A stretch of 64,000 bases of DNA from Phocaeicola faecalis (GTDB lineage Bacteria > Bacteroidota > Bacteroidia > Bacteroidales > Bacteroidaceae), in NCBI RefSeq assembly GCF_021730445.1, contig NZ_JADNRM010000014.1, positions 47,579 to 111,578 of the forward strand. The letters are read 5' to 3'. The position numbers and the translations under genes were made by a program. Numbering within the stretch: the stretch's first letter is position 1; every line of letters begins with the position of its first letter. Positions 52,347-62,308 of the stretch are shown one piece after another. A model generated the notes under the pieces. That model made no database searches and was not told the origin of the DNA. It saw only the letters and a list, made by a program, of their open reading frames with translations.

Positions 52347-53669
52347 ATGAAGTTTTTTTTAAAGCCTAAGTTAGCCTTGTTGTTGCTGGCAGTGGCAGCA
52401 ACACAGAGTGCACGAGCACAAGATACATTAAGGGTTACTTTACAGGAAGCGGTCAGGATAGCGTTGAGCGAGAATCCGACCATTAAAGTAGCCGGTCAAG
52501 AAATCAAACTCAAGAAGGAAGCCCGCCGGGAAGCCTACTCAGGCTTGTTTCCCGAAGCCAATTTAGTGGGAAGTTATTCACGAGCCATCAAAAAGCAATC
52601 TTTCGCTATGGAGGGAAAGGTGATTGAAGTGGGAACGGACAACACGTATAGCGGCGGTTTGTCTGTGAGTCTGCCTGTCTTTGCACCTGCACTTTATAAG
52701 AGTATCAGTCTGACAAAGACGGATGTGGATTTGGCAGTGGAAAAAGCGCGGTCTTCGCGTCTCGATATGGTGAACCAGGTGACAAAGGCCTTTTATCAGT
52801 TGCTTTTGGCGCAAGATAGTTACGAGGTGCTGCTGAAAAGTTATAAGCAGAGCGAAGACAACTATCATGTGGTGAAAGCCAAGTATGAGCAGGGCTCTGT
52901 CAGTGAGTACGATAAAATCAGTGCGGAAGTGCAGATGCGCAGCCTGAAACCGACGGTCGTGTCTGCTCGTAACGGGGTGAATCTGGCTACTCTGCAACTG
53001 AAAGTTTTGATGGGAATGGAAGCGGAAGTAAATGTAGCAGTGGACGGTAACCTGAAAGATTACGAAATGTCCATGTTTACTCGTCAGGCAATGCCGCGGC
53101 CTAATAATCTGATAAACAACAGTACATTGAAGCAGTTGGAACTGAATGCGTTGCAACTGAAACAAAATCTGAAGTTGCAATATACCAATTTCATGCCTAC
53201 ACTGTCTGCCAGCTTTCAGTATATGTACACTTCTATGAATGATAACTTTAAATTCAAGGAGTATGACTGGCGACCTTATTCAACTCTTGGGCTGAATCTG
53301 ACTATCCCTTTGTTTAAGGGAAGTAACTTCACTAAGTTGAAACAAACCCGTATTCAGATGAAACAGCTCGAGGAGAATCGTATCAATACGGAACGCCAGC
53401 TCACCATGCAGGCTACCAGTTATCTGGACAATATGGCGGCAAGTACCGAGCAGGTAGTCAGCAACAAAGAGGCCGTATTCCAAGCAGAAAAGGGACGGAC
53501 TATTGCTGAAAAAAGATATGAAGTAGGTAAGGGGACTATCTTGGAGTTAAATAGTTCGGAGGTAGCTCTGACAGAAGCGAAACTCACCTATAACCAGTCC
53601 ATTTATGACTACTTGGTGGCAAAGGCTGACCTTGATTTGGTGATGGGCGAAGAAGTGGTAACAGAATAA
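52347..53669 (+). CDS. TolC family outer-membrane channel, system 2
   Basis: This 440-residue protein has a signal peptide (LALLLLAVAATQSARA) and typical TolC features: LRVTLQEAVRIALSENPTIK, KQSEDNYHVVKAKYEQGSVS, YSTLGLNLTIPLFKGSNFTK and AEKRYEVGKGTILELNSSEV. There is no lipobox, unlike the system 1 channel. It is first in the order channel-adaptor-pump, 39 bp after the TetR gene. Confidence 0.94.
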   Translation: MKFFLKPKLALLLLAVAATQSARAQDTLRVTLQEAVRIALSENPTIKVAGQEIKLKKEARREAYSGLFPEANLVGSYSRAIKKQSFAMEGKVIEVGTDNTYSGGLSVSLPVFAPALYKSISLTKTDVDLAVEKARSSRLDMVNQVTKAFYQLLLAQDSYEVLLKSYKQSEDNYHVVKAKYEQGSVSEYDKISAEVQMRSLKPTVVSARNGVNLATLQLKVLMGMEAEVNVAVDGNLKDYEMSMFTRQAMPRPNNLINNSTLKQLELNALQLKQNLKLQYTNFMPTLSASFQYMYTSMNDNFKFKEYDWRPYSTLGLNLTIPLFKGSNFTKLKQTRIQMKQLEENRINTERQLTMQATSYLDNMAASTEQVVSNKEAVFQAEKGRTIAEKRYEVGKGTILELNSSEVALTEAKLTYNQSIYDYLVAKADLDLVMGEEVVTE

Positions 53670-53695
53670 TAACAACATAACATAAAGATAACAGT

Positions 53696-54727
53696 ATGAA
53701 AAAAAGTTTTCAAATAGCAGCTTTGTTGGTGGTCGCTTTGCTGAGCGCTTGTTCAGGCGGGGCAGAGAAGAAAGAAGGAGCACAGGAAGGGGTCGCACAG
53801 GTAGATAAACCGGTGGTGAAATTGGCATCTGTGACTTCGCGTGAGGTGGAGCAAATAGAAGAATATACCGCCACCGTGGAAGCTGAAGCAAAAAACAATA
53901 TAGCACCGACCTCTCCGGGGCGCATTGATAAAATATTTGTCGAAGTGGGCGATTATGTTTCCAAAGGTCAGAAACTGGTGCAGATGGATGCTGCCAGTCT
54001 GAAGCAGTTGAAGTTACAACTGGAAAATGAGGAAACGGAGTTTAAACGTGTGGATGAATTGTATAAAGTGGGTGGCGCTTCCAAGTCGGAATGGGATGCC
54101 GCCAAGACTACATTGGATGTACGTCGTACTTCTTACAATAACTTGCTTGAAAATACGCAGTTGTTGAGCCCTCTGAATGGTGTGGTGACTGCGCGTAATT
54201 TTGATAATGGTGATTTGTATTCGTCTGCTGCTACCCCTGTATTGGTGGTTGAACAGATAACTCCGGTTAAACTTCTTATTAATGTATCCGAACCTTATTT
54301 CCCAAAAGTGAAGAAAGGAATGGATGTGAACGTGAAGTTCGATGTTTATGGCGATGAAGTATTCGAAGGAAAAGTAAGTCTGGTATATCCTACTATTGAT
54401 GCGGCGACTCATACTTTCCCGGTCGAGGTGAAACTGACCAATACCAACCAGCGAGTACGCCCGGGTATGTTCGGACGTGTGACGCTCAGCTTCGGTACGA
54501 TGAGTCATGTCGTGGTTCCCGACCAAGCTATTGTGAAGCGTGCCGGTTCGGGTGACCGTTATGTATATGTATACAAAGACGGTAAGGTATCTTATAATAA
54601 GGTAGAGCTCGGACGTCGCATGGATACCGAATATGAACTGCTTTCGGGAGTAGATGATAACTCTCAGGTAGTTGTTGCAGGCCAGACCCGTCTGGCCGAT
54701 GGAGTAGAAGTTGAAGTAAGTAAATAA
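53696..54727 (+). CDS. RND efflux periplasmic adaptor, system 2
   Basis: This 343-residue lipoprotein-type adaptor has the lipobox ALLSAC (Cys at residue 19). Lipoyl-like halves are at APTSPGRIDKIFVEVGDYV and SPLNGVVTARNFDNGDLYS with a short helical hairpin between them. The barrel domain has LLINVSEPYFPKVKKGMDVN, and GMFGRVTLSFGTMSHVVVPD lies near the end. It pairs with the pump gene 17 bp downstream. Confidence 0.94.
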   Translation: MKKSFQIAALLVVALLSACSGGAEKKEGAQEGVAQVDKPVVKLASVTSREVEQIEEYTATVEAEAKNNIAPTSPGRIDKIFVEVGDYVSKGQKLVQMDAASLKQLKLQLENEETEFKRVDELYKVGGASKSEWDAAKTTLDVRRTSYNNLLENTQLLSPLNGVVTARNFDNGDLYSSAATPVLVVEQITPVKLLINVSEPYFPKVKKGMDVNVKFDVYGDEVFEGKVSLVYPTIDAATHTFPVEVKLTNTNQRVRPGMFGRVTLSFGTMSHVVVPDQAIVKRAGSGDRYVYVYKDGKVSYNKVELGRRMDTEYELLSGVDDNSQVVVAGQTRLADGVEVEVSK

Positions 54728-54744
54728 TTAAAGAGTATAATTAT

Positions 54745-57700
54745 ATGAGTTTATACGAAGGAGCAGTTAAGAAACCGATTATGACCTCACTTTGCTTCCT
54801 TGCGGTGGCAATCTTTGGTCTTTTCTCACTGTCTAAACTTCCGGTAGACTTGTATCCGGATATTGATACCAATACCATTATGGTAATGACATCTTATCAG
54901 GGTGCCAGTGCTTCCGATATAGAAAATAATGTGACTCGCCCGTTGGAAAATACATTGAACTCGGTGAGTAACCTGAAACATATCACGTCTAAGTCTTCCG
55001 AGAATATTTCAGTGATAACCCTGGAATTTGAATACGGTTACGATATTGATGTGCTGACGAATGATGTTCGCGATAAACTGGATATGGTGAGCTCGCAACT
55101 TCCTGATGAAGTGAATACACCGATAATCTTTAAGTTCAGTACGGATATGATTCCTATCCTGCTGCTTTCCGTTCAGGCGGAAGAAAGCCAGCCTGCACTC
55201 TACAAGATATTGGATGATAATGTAGTGAACCCTTTGGCGCGTGTTCCCGGTGTGGGTACCGTGTCTATTGCCGGTGCGCCCAAGCGTGAGGTAAATGTTT
55301 ATTGTGATCCGAACAAACTGGATGCTTACGATTTGACTATCGAAACAATCAGTTCTATTATCGGTGCCGAGAATAAGAATACGCCGGGCGGTACGTTCGA
55401 TGTGGGTAGCAATACTTATTCATTGCGCGTGGAGGGAGAATTTAAAGACCCGCGCGAGATGGCGAATATTGTGGTGGGTACACACAATGGTGCATCTGTC
55501 TATCTGCGTGATGTAGCAAAGATTGTGGACTCAGTGGAAGAACGGGCACAGAAAACTTACAACAACGGCGTGCAAGGTGCCATGATTGTTGTTCAGAAGC
55601 AGTCAGGAGCCAATTCGGTAAATATTTCCAAGAAGGTAATGGAACAGTTGCCTAAGCTGCAGAAGTCACTTCCCAGTGATGTGAAACTGGGTGTGATTGT
55701 CAATACATCAGATAATATATTGAATACCATAGACAGTTTGTCGGAAACCATTATGTACGCCATTCTTTTTGTGGTGTTGGTTGTATTTATCTTCTTGGGA
55801 CGTTGGCGTGCTACAGTGATTATCTGTATCACTATTCCGATGTCGTTGATTGCCTCTTTTATCTATTTGGCTATTACGGAGGGGGGCTCGTTGAATATCA
55901 TTTCGTTGTCCTGTTTGTCTATTGCTATTGGTAACGTAGTGGATGACGCCATTGTGGTTTTGGAGAATGTGACTACTCACATCGAACGTGGTTCCGAGCC
56001 CAAACAGGCAGCTATTCATGGTACGAATGAGGTGGCTATTTCTGTTATCGCATCTACGCTGACCATGATTGCCGTGTTCTTCCCGCTGACTATGGTAAGC
56101 GGTATGTCGGGGGTATTGTTCCGTCAGTTGGGATGGATGATGTGTGTGATTATGACTATTTCTACCATTTCAGCTTTGTCGTTCACTCCAATGATGTGTG
56201 CCCAAATGCTTCGTTTGCAGAAAAAACAAAGCAAGTGGTTTATTGCTTTTTATAAACCGATTGAACGTTCGTTGGACGCACTGGACGGTTGGTATCAGCA
56301 TCGTTTGAATTGGGCGGTACGCCATCGTAAGACGGTGATTGCAGGATGTTTCGGATTCTTTGTGCTCAGTTTGATTTGTGCAAAGGGTATCGGTACGGAG
56401 TTTTTCCCGTCACAGGACAATAGCCGTATTTCCGTACAGCTTCAGTTGCCTATCGGCGCACGTGTGGAACGTGCACAGACATTGGCTCAAGAGCTGACTG
56501 AGAAGTGGCTGAAAAAATACGATGGAGTGATGCGTGTCTGCAACTACACAGTGGGACAGGCGGATGCCGATAATACTTGGGCTTCTATTCAGGACAACGG
56601 CAGCCATATTATTTCGTTTAATATCAACCTGTATAATCCTGCCGACCGCGAGATGACACTGGCAGAAGTCTGTGACGGTATGCGTGAGGACTTGAAAGCA
56701 TATCCCGAACTTGATAAGGCACAGGTAATCCTGGGTGGTAATAGTGGCGGTATGGGCGGACAGTCTACAGCAGATTTTGAAATTTATGGTTATGATTTTA
56801 CGGATACCGATAAAGCGGCTGCTGATTTGAAGGCTGCCTTGCTGAATGTAAAAGGTGTATCGGAGGTCAACATCAGTCGTCAGGATTATCAACCGGAATA
56901 TCAGGTGGATTTTGACCGTGAGAAACTGGCTTTGCAAGGGCTGAATCTTTCTACTGCCGCCATGTATTTGCGTAACCGTGTGAATGGTGCTTTATCGTCT
57001 TACTATCGTGAAGATGGTGACGAATATGATATCAAGGTGCGTTATGCTCCTGAATTTCGTACCAGCATTGAAGATTTGGAGAATATCCTTATCTATAATA
57101 ATGCCGGAAAAGCTGTTCGTGTAAAAGATGTGGGAAAAGTGGTTGAACGTTCGGCTCCGCCTACCATCGAGCGTAAAGACCGTGAGCGTATTGTTACGGT
57201 GTCTGCGGTAATATCGGGTGCTCCTTTGGGTAGCGTGGTGGCAGAAGGCAATGCTATTATCGACAAGATGGATTTGCCTAGCGGAATCAGTATCCAGGTA
57301 GCAGGTTCGTATGAAGACCAACAGGATTCGTTCGGTGATTTGGGTACATTGGCAGTACTGATTATCATCTTGGTATTTATTGTGATGGCGGCTCAGTTTG
57401 AATCACTTACTTATCCGTTCATTATCATGTTCTCTATCCCATTCGCATTCAGTGGTGTGTTGATGGCGCTCTTCGGAACGGGAACAACGCTGAATGTTAT
57501 GAGCTTGTTGGGTGGTATCATGTTGATTGGTATCGTGGTAAAGAACGGTATCGTATTGATTGACTACATTACACTGTGCCGTGAGCGTGGTATGGCGGTT
57601 ATCCATTCGGTGGTGACAGCCGGTCGCAGTCGTCTGCGCCCTGTGTTGATGACTACGCTGACTACTATCTTGGGTATGGTGCCGATGGCTATCGGAGGTG

Positions 57701-57915
57701 GAGAAGGTTCTGAAATGTGGCGTCCGTTGGGTGTTTCCGTAATCGGTGGTCTGACTGTATCAACGGTGTTGACATTGATTTTGGTTCCTGTGCTTTACTG
57801 CTCATTTGCCGGTACAGGCATTAAGCGTGCCCGTAAGAAAATGAAGTCAAGCCGTGAGCTGAACGATTACTATCAGTCACACAAAGAAGAGATGACTAAA
57901 GGAAAAAATATATAA
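54745..57915 (+). CDS. RND efflux pump, system 2
   Basis: This 1056-residue inner-membrane pump of the HAE1/AcrB type has two homologous halves. Motifs include KLPVDLYPDIDTNTIMVMTS, VTRPLENTLNSVSNLKHITS, the proton-relay aspartates in NVVDDAIVVLENV, and RSRLRPVLMTTLTTILGMVP in the second half. It differs from the system 1 pump in the periplasmic loops, so its substrates are probably different. The gene after it is a PG0541-type protein, 17 bp away, in the same operon. Confidence 0.96.
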   Translation: MSLYEGAVKKPIMTSLCFLAVAIFGLFSLSKLPVDLYPDIDTNTIMVMTSYQGASASDIENNVTRPLENTLNSVSNLKHITSKSSENISVITLEFEYGYDIDVLTNDVRDKLDMVSSQLPDEVNTPIIFKFSTDMIPILLLSVQAEESQPALYKILDDNVVNPLARVPGVGTVSIAGAPKREVNVYCDPNKLDAYDLTIETISSIIGAENKNTPGGTFDVGSNTYSLRVEGEFKDPREMANIVVGTHNGASVYLRDVAKIVDSVEERAQKTYNNGVQGAMIVVQKQSGANSVNISKKVMEQLPKLQKSLPSDVKLGVIVNTSDNILNTIDSLSETIMYAILFVVLVVFIFLGRWRATVIICITIPMSLIASFIYLAITEGGSLNIISLSCLSIAIGNVVDDAIVVLENVTTHIERGSEPKQAAIHGTNEVAISVIASTLTMIAVFFPLTMVSGMSGVLFRQLGWMMCVIMTISTISALSFTPMMCAQMLRLQKKQSKWFIAFYKPIERSLDALDGWYQHRLNWAVRHRKTVIAGCFGFFVLSLICAKGIGTEFFPSQDNSRISVQLQLPIGARVERAQTLAQELTEKWLKKYDGVMRVCNYTVGQADADNTWASIQDNGSHIISFNINLYNPADREMTLAEVCDGMREDLKAYPELDKAQVILGGNSGGMGGQSTADFEIYGYDFTDTDKAAADLKAALLNVKGVSEVNISRQDYQPEYQVDFDREKLALQGLNLSTAAMYLRNRVNGALSSYYREDGDEYDIKVRYAPEFRTSIEDLENILIYNNAGKAVRVKDVGKVVERSAPPTIERKDRERIVTVSAVISGAPLGSVVAEGNAIIDKMDLPSGISIQVAGSYEDQQDSFGDLGTLAVLIIILVFIVMAAQFESLTYPFIIMFSIPFAFSGVLMALFGTGTTLNVMSLLGGIMLIGIVVKNGIVLIDYITLCRERGMAVIHSVVTAGRSRLRPVLMTTLTTILGMVPMAIGGGEGSEMWRPLGVSVIGGLTVSTVLTLILVPVLYCSFAGTGIKRARKKMKSSRELNDYYQSHKEEMTKGKNI

Positions 57916-57932
57916 ATCATAAATTCAAAGAT

Positions 57933-58226
57933 ATGAAATCAGTATTCATCACATTCGACCAAGCCTTTTATGAGCGTATCCTGGCATTGCTCGACCGTCA
58001 GAACTGTCGTGGGTTCAGTTATTGGCAGCAGGTACAGGGACGCGGTAGCGTCAAGGGCGAGCCTCATTATGGCAGTCATGCATGGCCGAGTATGTGTTCG
58101 GCTATCATTACTGTTGTAGATGATGCGAAAGTAGATCCTTTACTTGATGCTCTGCACAAAATGGATAAGGAGACCGAACAATTGGGACTCCGTGCCTTTG
58201 TGTGGAACATAGAAAAGACAGTTTAA
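57933..58226 (+). CDS. PG0541-type (PII-like) transporter-associated protein
   Basis: This 97-residue cytosolic protein is the last gene of the second RND operon. It starts MKSVFITFDQAFYERILALL and has a flexible loop-like segment (GRGSVKGEPHYGSHAWPSMC, residues ~37-56) followed by SAIITVVDDAKVDPLLDAL. The layout of beta-alpha-beta, loop, beta-alpha-beta recalls PII-like signal proteins and matches the PG0541 family found next to RND pumps in Bacteroidales. It may bind a small ligand and tune the pump; this has not been shown here. Confidence 0.8.
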   Translation: MKSVFITFDQAFYERILALLDRQNCRGFSYWQQVQGRGSVKGEPHYGSHAWPSMCSAIITVVDDAKVDPLLDALHKMDKETEQLGLRAFVWNIEKTV

Positions 58227-58236
58227 AATATGCATT

Positions 58237-58281
58237 GCCGGGAGTGTGTCAAAAATCTAAAGTAACAGACACACTCCCGGC
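58237..58281 (+). terminator. Hairpin terminator of RND operon 2
   Basis: GCCGGGAGTGTGTC (58237-58250) pairs exactly with GACACACTCCCGGC (58268-58281). T-rich DNA follows a few bases later. The loop AAAAATCTAAAGTAACA is partly shared with 19118-19135. Confidence 0.8.
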
Positions 58282-58333
58282 TAACATTTTCTTTTTTATC
58301 CTTCTTCATACAGATTCTCGTCTAAAAAATCAC

Positions 58334-58341
58334 TACTTTTG
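58334..58341 (+). promoter_or_regulatory. -7 box for the SGNH/MBOAT operon
   Basis: TACTTTTG is a perfect TAnnTTTG followed by CGCC, 25 bp before the ATG at 58366. Confidence 0.65.
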
Positions 58342-58365
58342 CGCCTGATTCACAAATAGCATAGT

Positions 58366-59733
58366 ATGAAAAATTATATATCAGCCACTTTCTTTCTCAC
58401 ACTTCTGGTAGTAGGAGCCTTATTGGGGCTGTATTTTCTTCCGCCGATGAAATTGAACGGTGAGCAGCTTCGTAAAGTCGACTTGCTGGCCGATATTCGT
58501 CCTGATATAGAAGAAGTGGCCGATTCTGACACTATCGTTCTTCCTCCTCCTGTGAAACCGATTTTTGTGGATACCTGCAAAACAGGGATGACTTGTATAG
58601 AAGATTATTCCGATTCTACCATGAGGGGAATGAAGCATTTTTATGAAGCGCTTTCTTCCATAAAAACAATGAAACGTCCTGTCCGCATTGCTTATTTTGG
58701 TGATTCTTTTATCGAAGCGGATATTTTTACGGCCGATTTGCGTGAGAGACTTCAGAATGAATTTGGAGGCTGCGGAGTAGGCTATGTACCTATAACCAGT
58801 TCTATCAGTGGCTATCGTCCCACAGTCCGTCACTCTTTTGGCGGTTGGAGTAGCCACTCGAGCAATGATTCCATAGGCTTCGACAGGAGTCAGCAAGATA
58901 TTTCCGGACATTACTTTTTTGCTCGCGAAGGAGCATACGTGCAACTGAAAGGCCAGTCTAAATATGCTTCTCGTTTGGATACGTGTGAAGTGTCCACTCT
59001 CTATTACTTAAACAAAGGATTTGCCGGCATTCGCTCTCAAATAAATGGGGGAACAGGCGTTTTACACGAAGAGCCGGGAGACGATAGATTACAGATGCTT
59101 TCTGTAGAGGGACGGATAGGACAAGTAAAATGGAGTGTGGAACAGTCTGATTCTGTTACTTTCTTTGGAGTGGCAATGGATGGCAAGCGAGGGGTGGTTG
59201 TAGACAATTTCAGTGTGCGCGGCAGTAGCGGTTTACACTTGCGGAGTATCCCTTTGAAAACATTGAAAGCGTTTCAGCGTGTGCGTCCTTATGATTTGGT
59301 CGTTCTTCAGTATGGACTGAATGTGGCAACCGAACGCGGTGTGAATTATGAGAATTATAAAAAAGGTATGCTTACGGTGATAACTCATCTCAAAGAGGCT
59401 TTCCCCGAAGCTGCTATTTTATTGGTGAGTGTGGGTGATCGCGAATTTAAGGATGAAAAACGAAATGGAGAATTACGTACTATGCCGGGGGTGAAGAACT
59501 TGATTCGTTATCAACAGTCTATTGCAGCCGATAGCCGGATTGCTTTCTGGAATATGTATGAGGCTATGGGCGGGGAAGGAAGTATTCTTGATATGATAGA
59601 CCGGAAGATGGCAAATCTCGATTACACGCATATCAATTTCAAAGGAGGAAAACATCTGTCGGGCATTTTGTTTGAGACATTGATGTATGGTAAGGAACAA
59701 TACGAAAAGCGGAAGGCTTATGAAGCGGAATAA
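58366..59733 (+). CDS. Membrane-anchored SGNH/GDSL hydrolase-like protein 1
   Basis: This 455-residue protein has one N-terminal membrane segment (ATFFLTLLVVGALLGLYFL). The rest is predicted to be periplasmic. The SGNH block I is AYFGDSFIEAD (Ser114). Later strands include PYDLVVLQYGLNVATERG, which would hold the Gly/Asn blocks, and the C-terminal Asp/His block is LDYTHINFKGGKHLS. An inserted beta-rich region (residues ~150-280) may be a carbohydrate-binding module. Such proteins transfer or remove O-acyl groups on polysaccharides together with an MBOAT protein, which is encoded two genes downstream. Confidence 0.85.
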   Translation: MKNYISATFFLTLLVVGALLGLYFLPPMKLNGEQLRKVDLLADIRPDIEEVADSDTIVLPPPVKPIFVDTCKTGMTCIEDYSDSTMRGMKHFYEALSSIKTMKRPVRIAYFGDSFIEADIFTADLRERLQNEFGGCGVGYVPITSSISGYRPTVRHSFGGWSSHSSNDSIGFDRSQQDISGHYFFAREGAYVQLKGQSKYASRLDTCEVSTLYYLNKGFAGIRSQINGGTGVLHEEPGDDRLQMLSVEGRIGQVKWSVEQSDSVTFFGVAMDGKRGVVVDNFSVRGSSGLHLRSIPLKTLKAFQRVRPYDLVVLQYGLNVATERGVNYENYKKGMLTVITHLKEAFPEAAILLVSVGDREFKDEKRNGELRTMPGVKNLIRYQQSIAADSRIAFWNMYEAMGGEGSILDMIDRKMANLDYTHINFKGGKHLSGILFETLMYGKEQYEKRKAYEAE

Positions 59734-60685
59734 AACAAACAGATGCCTGGTCGTGGTAGTGACAGTGGTATTTATGCTTTGTCCGTCTCTTTCCGGTCTT
59801 TATGCTCAAGATCCACTTCCGCCGATAGCCCGTGTATTGGAACCATTGCATTTGCCGGGGCAGACTAAAGAAATGCATTCGTCCGGCCGGCTTATTGTAT
59901 GTCACGATTCTTTGCCTGACAATTTTAAGCATACGGCAGACAATGTGATAGAGGACAGTACGCGTTCACTGCTTCCATTTTTTCGGAAACTGAATGAGAT
60001 GAACGGACCAGTACGTGTCGTTCATATTGGTGATTCTCATGTGAGGGGACACGTTTATCCTTTGGTTACTCGTCGTCGGTTGGAAAGTGATTTCGGTGCT
60101 GAGGCTGTTTATCCCGATAGTATAACCTACCGCACGGATGGGCTGGCACACGAAACGGGCGAGCCCGGACTTGTTTATCATATAATGGGGGTGAACGGGG
60201 CTACCTGTGTCACCTTTACCACAGAAGATAAGATAAAAAAAATAGCTGCTCTTCAGCCCGATTTAGTTATTCTTTCTTTTGGAACAAATGAGGCACACAG
60301 CCGTCGCTACTTGGCTCCGGCACACGAAATGCAGATAGATCGTCTGCTTTCAATGTTGAAAAAGGCTTGTCCCGAAACGGTTTTTCTTTTAACTACTCCT
60401 CCGGGAGCGTATGTAGGACGTCGTCGTTCACGGGTTATCAATCCGAGGACAGTGACTGTGGCGCGTATCATCCGGGAATATGCATGCAAGCATGGGATGG
60501 CTGTGTGGGATATGTATACCGTGGTGGGAGGGAAGACCGACGCTTGCAAAAATTGGACGCGTAATCACCTGTTGAGGGCGGATGGCATTCATTTTACTCC
60601 CGAAGGATATCGGCTGCAAGGTAACTTATTACATCAAGCATTAATTAAAGCGTATAACGAGTATGTGGCAACTGGATTGGAATAA
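59720..60685 (+). CDS. Secreted SGNH/GDSL hydrolase-like protein 2
   Basis: This is a 321-residue protein from the ATG at 59720, overlapping the preceding gene by 14 bp. The signal peptide is CLVVVVTVVFMLCPSLSGLYA. It has block I VVHIGDSHVRG (Ser106), block III-like VILSFGTNEAHSRR and the C-terminal RADGIHFTPEGYRLQG with Asp and His. It is shorter than protein 1 and lacks its large insertion, so the two may do different steps (transfer versus hydrolysis). Confidence 0.87.
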   Translation: MKRNKTNRCLVVVVTVVFMLCPSLSGLYAQDPLPPIARVLEPLHLPGQTKEMHSSGRLIVCHDSLPDNFKHTADNVIEDSTRSLLPFFRKLNEMNGPVRVVHIGDSHVRGHVYPLVTRRRLESDFGAEAVYPDSITYRTDGLAHETGEPGLVYHIMGVNGATCVTFTTEDKIKKIAALQPDLVILSFGTNEAHSRRYLAPAHEMQIDRLLSMLKKACPETVFLLTTPPGAYVGRRRSRVINPRTVTVARIIREYACKHGMAVWDMYTVVGGKTDACKNWTRNHLLRADGIHFTPEGYRLQGNLLHQALIKAYNEYVATGLE

Positions 60686-62144
60686 ATTGGCAGAGCTGTT
60701 GACTTATAATGCCAAACAACCGATGATATTTAGTAGCGGATTGTTTTTGTTTCTGTTTTTGGGCTTCAGCCTAATATATTTGTTATTGCAGAAGAAGGAC
60801 ACGGCGCGCATTTTGTTTGTATCTCTGTTTTCCTATTATTTTTATTATAAGAGCAGTGGCTTTTATTTCTTTTTATTGGGAGTAGTGACGGTTACAGACT
60901 TTTTTTTGGCAGGACGCATGGCTGTGACGGAAAGTAAATGGGGCAGGAAAGGGCTTCTGTTGTTGAGCTTGTCTGTCAATTTGGGACTGCTTTGTTATTT
61001 TAAATATACCAATTTCTTTTATGAGATACTGGCTCCGTTGTGGAACGGTAAGTTTCAGCCGTTGGATATCTTTCTGCCGGTAGGTATTTCGTTTTTTACT
61101 TTCCAGTCATTGAGTTATACCATTGATGTATATCGTCGGCAGTTGCAGCCGCTGAATCGTTTGTTGGATTATGTGTTTTATGTCTCTTTCTTTCCTCAGT
61201 TGGTGGCAGGTCCTATTGTTCGTGCGCGTGATTTTATTCCTCAGATTCGTGAGCCGTTGATGGTTTCACGAGAGATGTTTGGTATGGGGGTATTCTTCGT
61301 TGTCAGTGGTTTGTTTAAGAAGGCAGTCATCTCTGATTATATTAGTGTGAATTTTGTTGAGCGCATTTTCGACAATCCCGCTTTGTATTCGGGAGTAGAG
61401 AATCTGTTTGGAATTTATGGTTACGCGTTGCAAATTTATTGTGATTTTTCAGGTTATAGCGATATGGCAATCGGCATCGCCTTGCTGCTCGGTTTTCATT
61501 TCCCGATGAATTTCAATTCCCCTTACAAGGCGGACAGTATCACTGATTTTTGGCATCGCTGGCATATTTCTCTGTCCACTTGGCTGCGTGATTATTTGTA
61601 TATTTCATTGGGAGGAAATCGCAAAGGGAAAATCCGTACCTACATCAATCTGTTTCTCACCATGTTATTGGGAGGACTGTGGCATGGGGCATCTTGGAAT
61701 TTTGTTATTTGGGGTGGCTTTCATGGCGTGGCATTGGCTGTACACAAGTTTTGGCGTAATCTTTTGGGCAAACCCAAGACTGCTGTGAGTCATGGTATCC
61801 GAAAGTTTTTTGCCGTGATTCTTACGTTTCATTTTGTTTGTTTCTGTTGGATATTCTTCCGTAACAGTACTTTTGAGGCGTCGGTAACGATGATAAAACA
61901 AGTATTTACCGCTTTTCATCCCGAAGTATTTGTGCAGCTTATCGAAGGATATTGGAAAGTCTTTGTGTTGATGGGAGTAGGTTATTTATTGCATTTTGCT
62001 CCTGATAATTGGCAAGACACTTGTTGTCGCGGAGTGGTTAGGCTGCCTTTATTGGGAAAGGCGTTATTGCTGGTAGCATTAATTTATTTGGTTATTCAGA
62101 TAAAGAGCAGTGATATACAACCGTTTATTTACTTCCAATTTTAG
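60663..62144 (+). CDS. MBOAT family O-acyltransferase (AlgI/PatA-like)
   Basis: This 493-residue inner-membrane protein has about ten to twelve membrane segments. The family motifs are visible: LPVGISFFTFQSLSYTIDVY, FPQLVAGPIVRARDFIPQI, DFSGYSDMAIGIALLLGF, DFWHRWHISLSTWLRDYLYI and the catalytic His in LWHGASWNFVIWGGFHG. It moves acyl groups, usually acetyl, across the membrane to extracytoplasmic acceptors. It overlaps SGNH protein 2 by 23 bp, so the three genes are tightly coupled. Candidate acceptors are capsule, O-antigen or peptidoglycan; sequence does not decide. Confidence 0.93.
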   Translation: MWQLDWNKLAELLTYNAKQPMIFSSGLFLFLFLGFSLIYLLLQKKDTARILFVSLFSYYFYYKSSGFYFFLLGVVTVTDFFLAGRMAVTESKWGRKGLLLLSLSVNLGLLCYFKYTNFFYEILAPLWNGKFQPLDIFLPVGISFFTFQSLSYTIDVYRRQLQPLNRLLDYVFYVSFFPQLVAGPIVRARDFIPQIREPLMVSREMFGMGVFFVVSGLFKKAVISDYISVNFVERIFDNPALYSGVENLFGIYGYALQIYCDFSGYSDMAIGIALLLGFHFPMNFNSPYKADSITDFWHRWHISLSTWLRDYLYISLGGNRKGKIRTYINLFLTMLLGGLWHGASWNFVIWGGFHGVALAVHKFWRNLLGKPKTAVSHGIRKFFAVILTFHFVCFCWIFFRNSTFEASVTMIKQVFTAFHPEVFVQLIEGYWKVFVLMGVGYLLHFAPDNWQDTCCRGVVRLPLLGKALLLVALIYLVIQIKSSDIQPFIYFQF

Positions 62145-62308
62145 CTCGTTGTTTAAATTTCAAATTCTTCCTTCCTCCTTTCATTGACCGCTGAAACACC
62201 CTGTTGATAGGGGTTTCGGTAGTGAATGGACATCTCGTCACCACCCTTTCAGCCTCCTTTTATTTGTAAAGCTTCTTCCGGCTTTAGAACTTTTTCGATA
62301 ACACTTTA
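62145..62308. other. Intergenic DNA after the MBOAT gene with one hairpin
   Basis: CTGAAACACCCT and AGGGGTTTCGG (about 62190-62220) form an imperfect hairpin that may end the MBOAT operon, but no T-run follows. I see no gene here. Confidence 0.45.
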
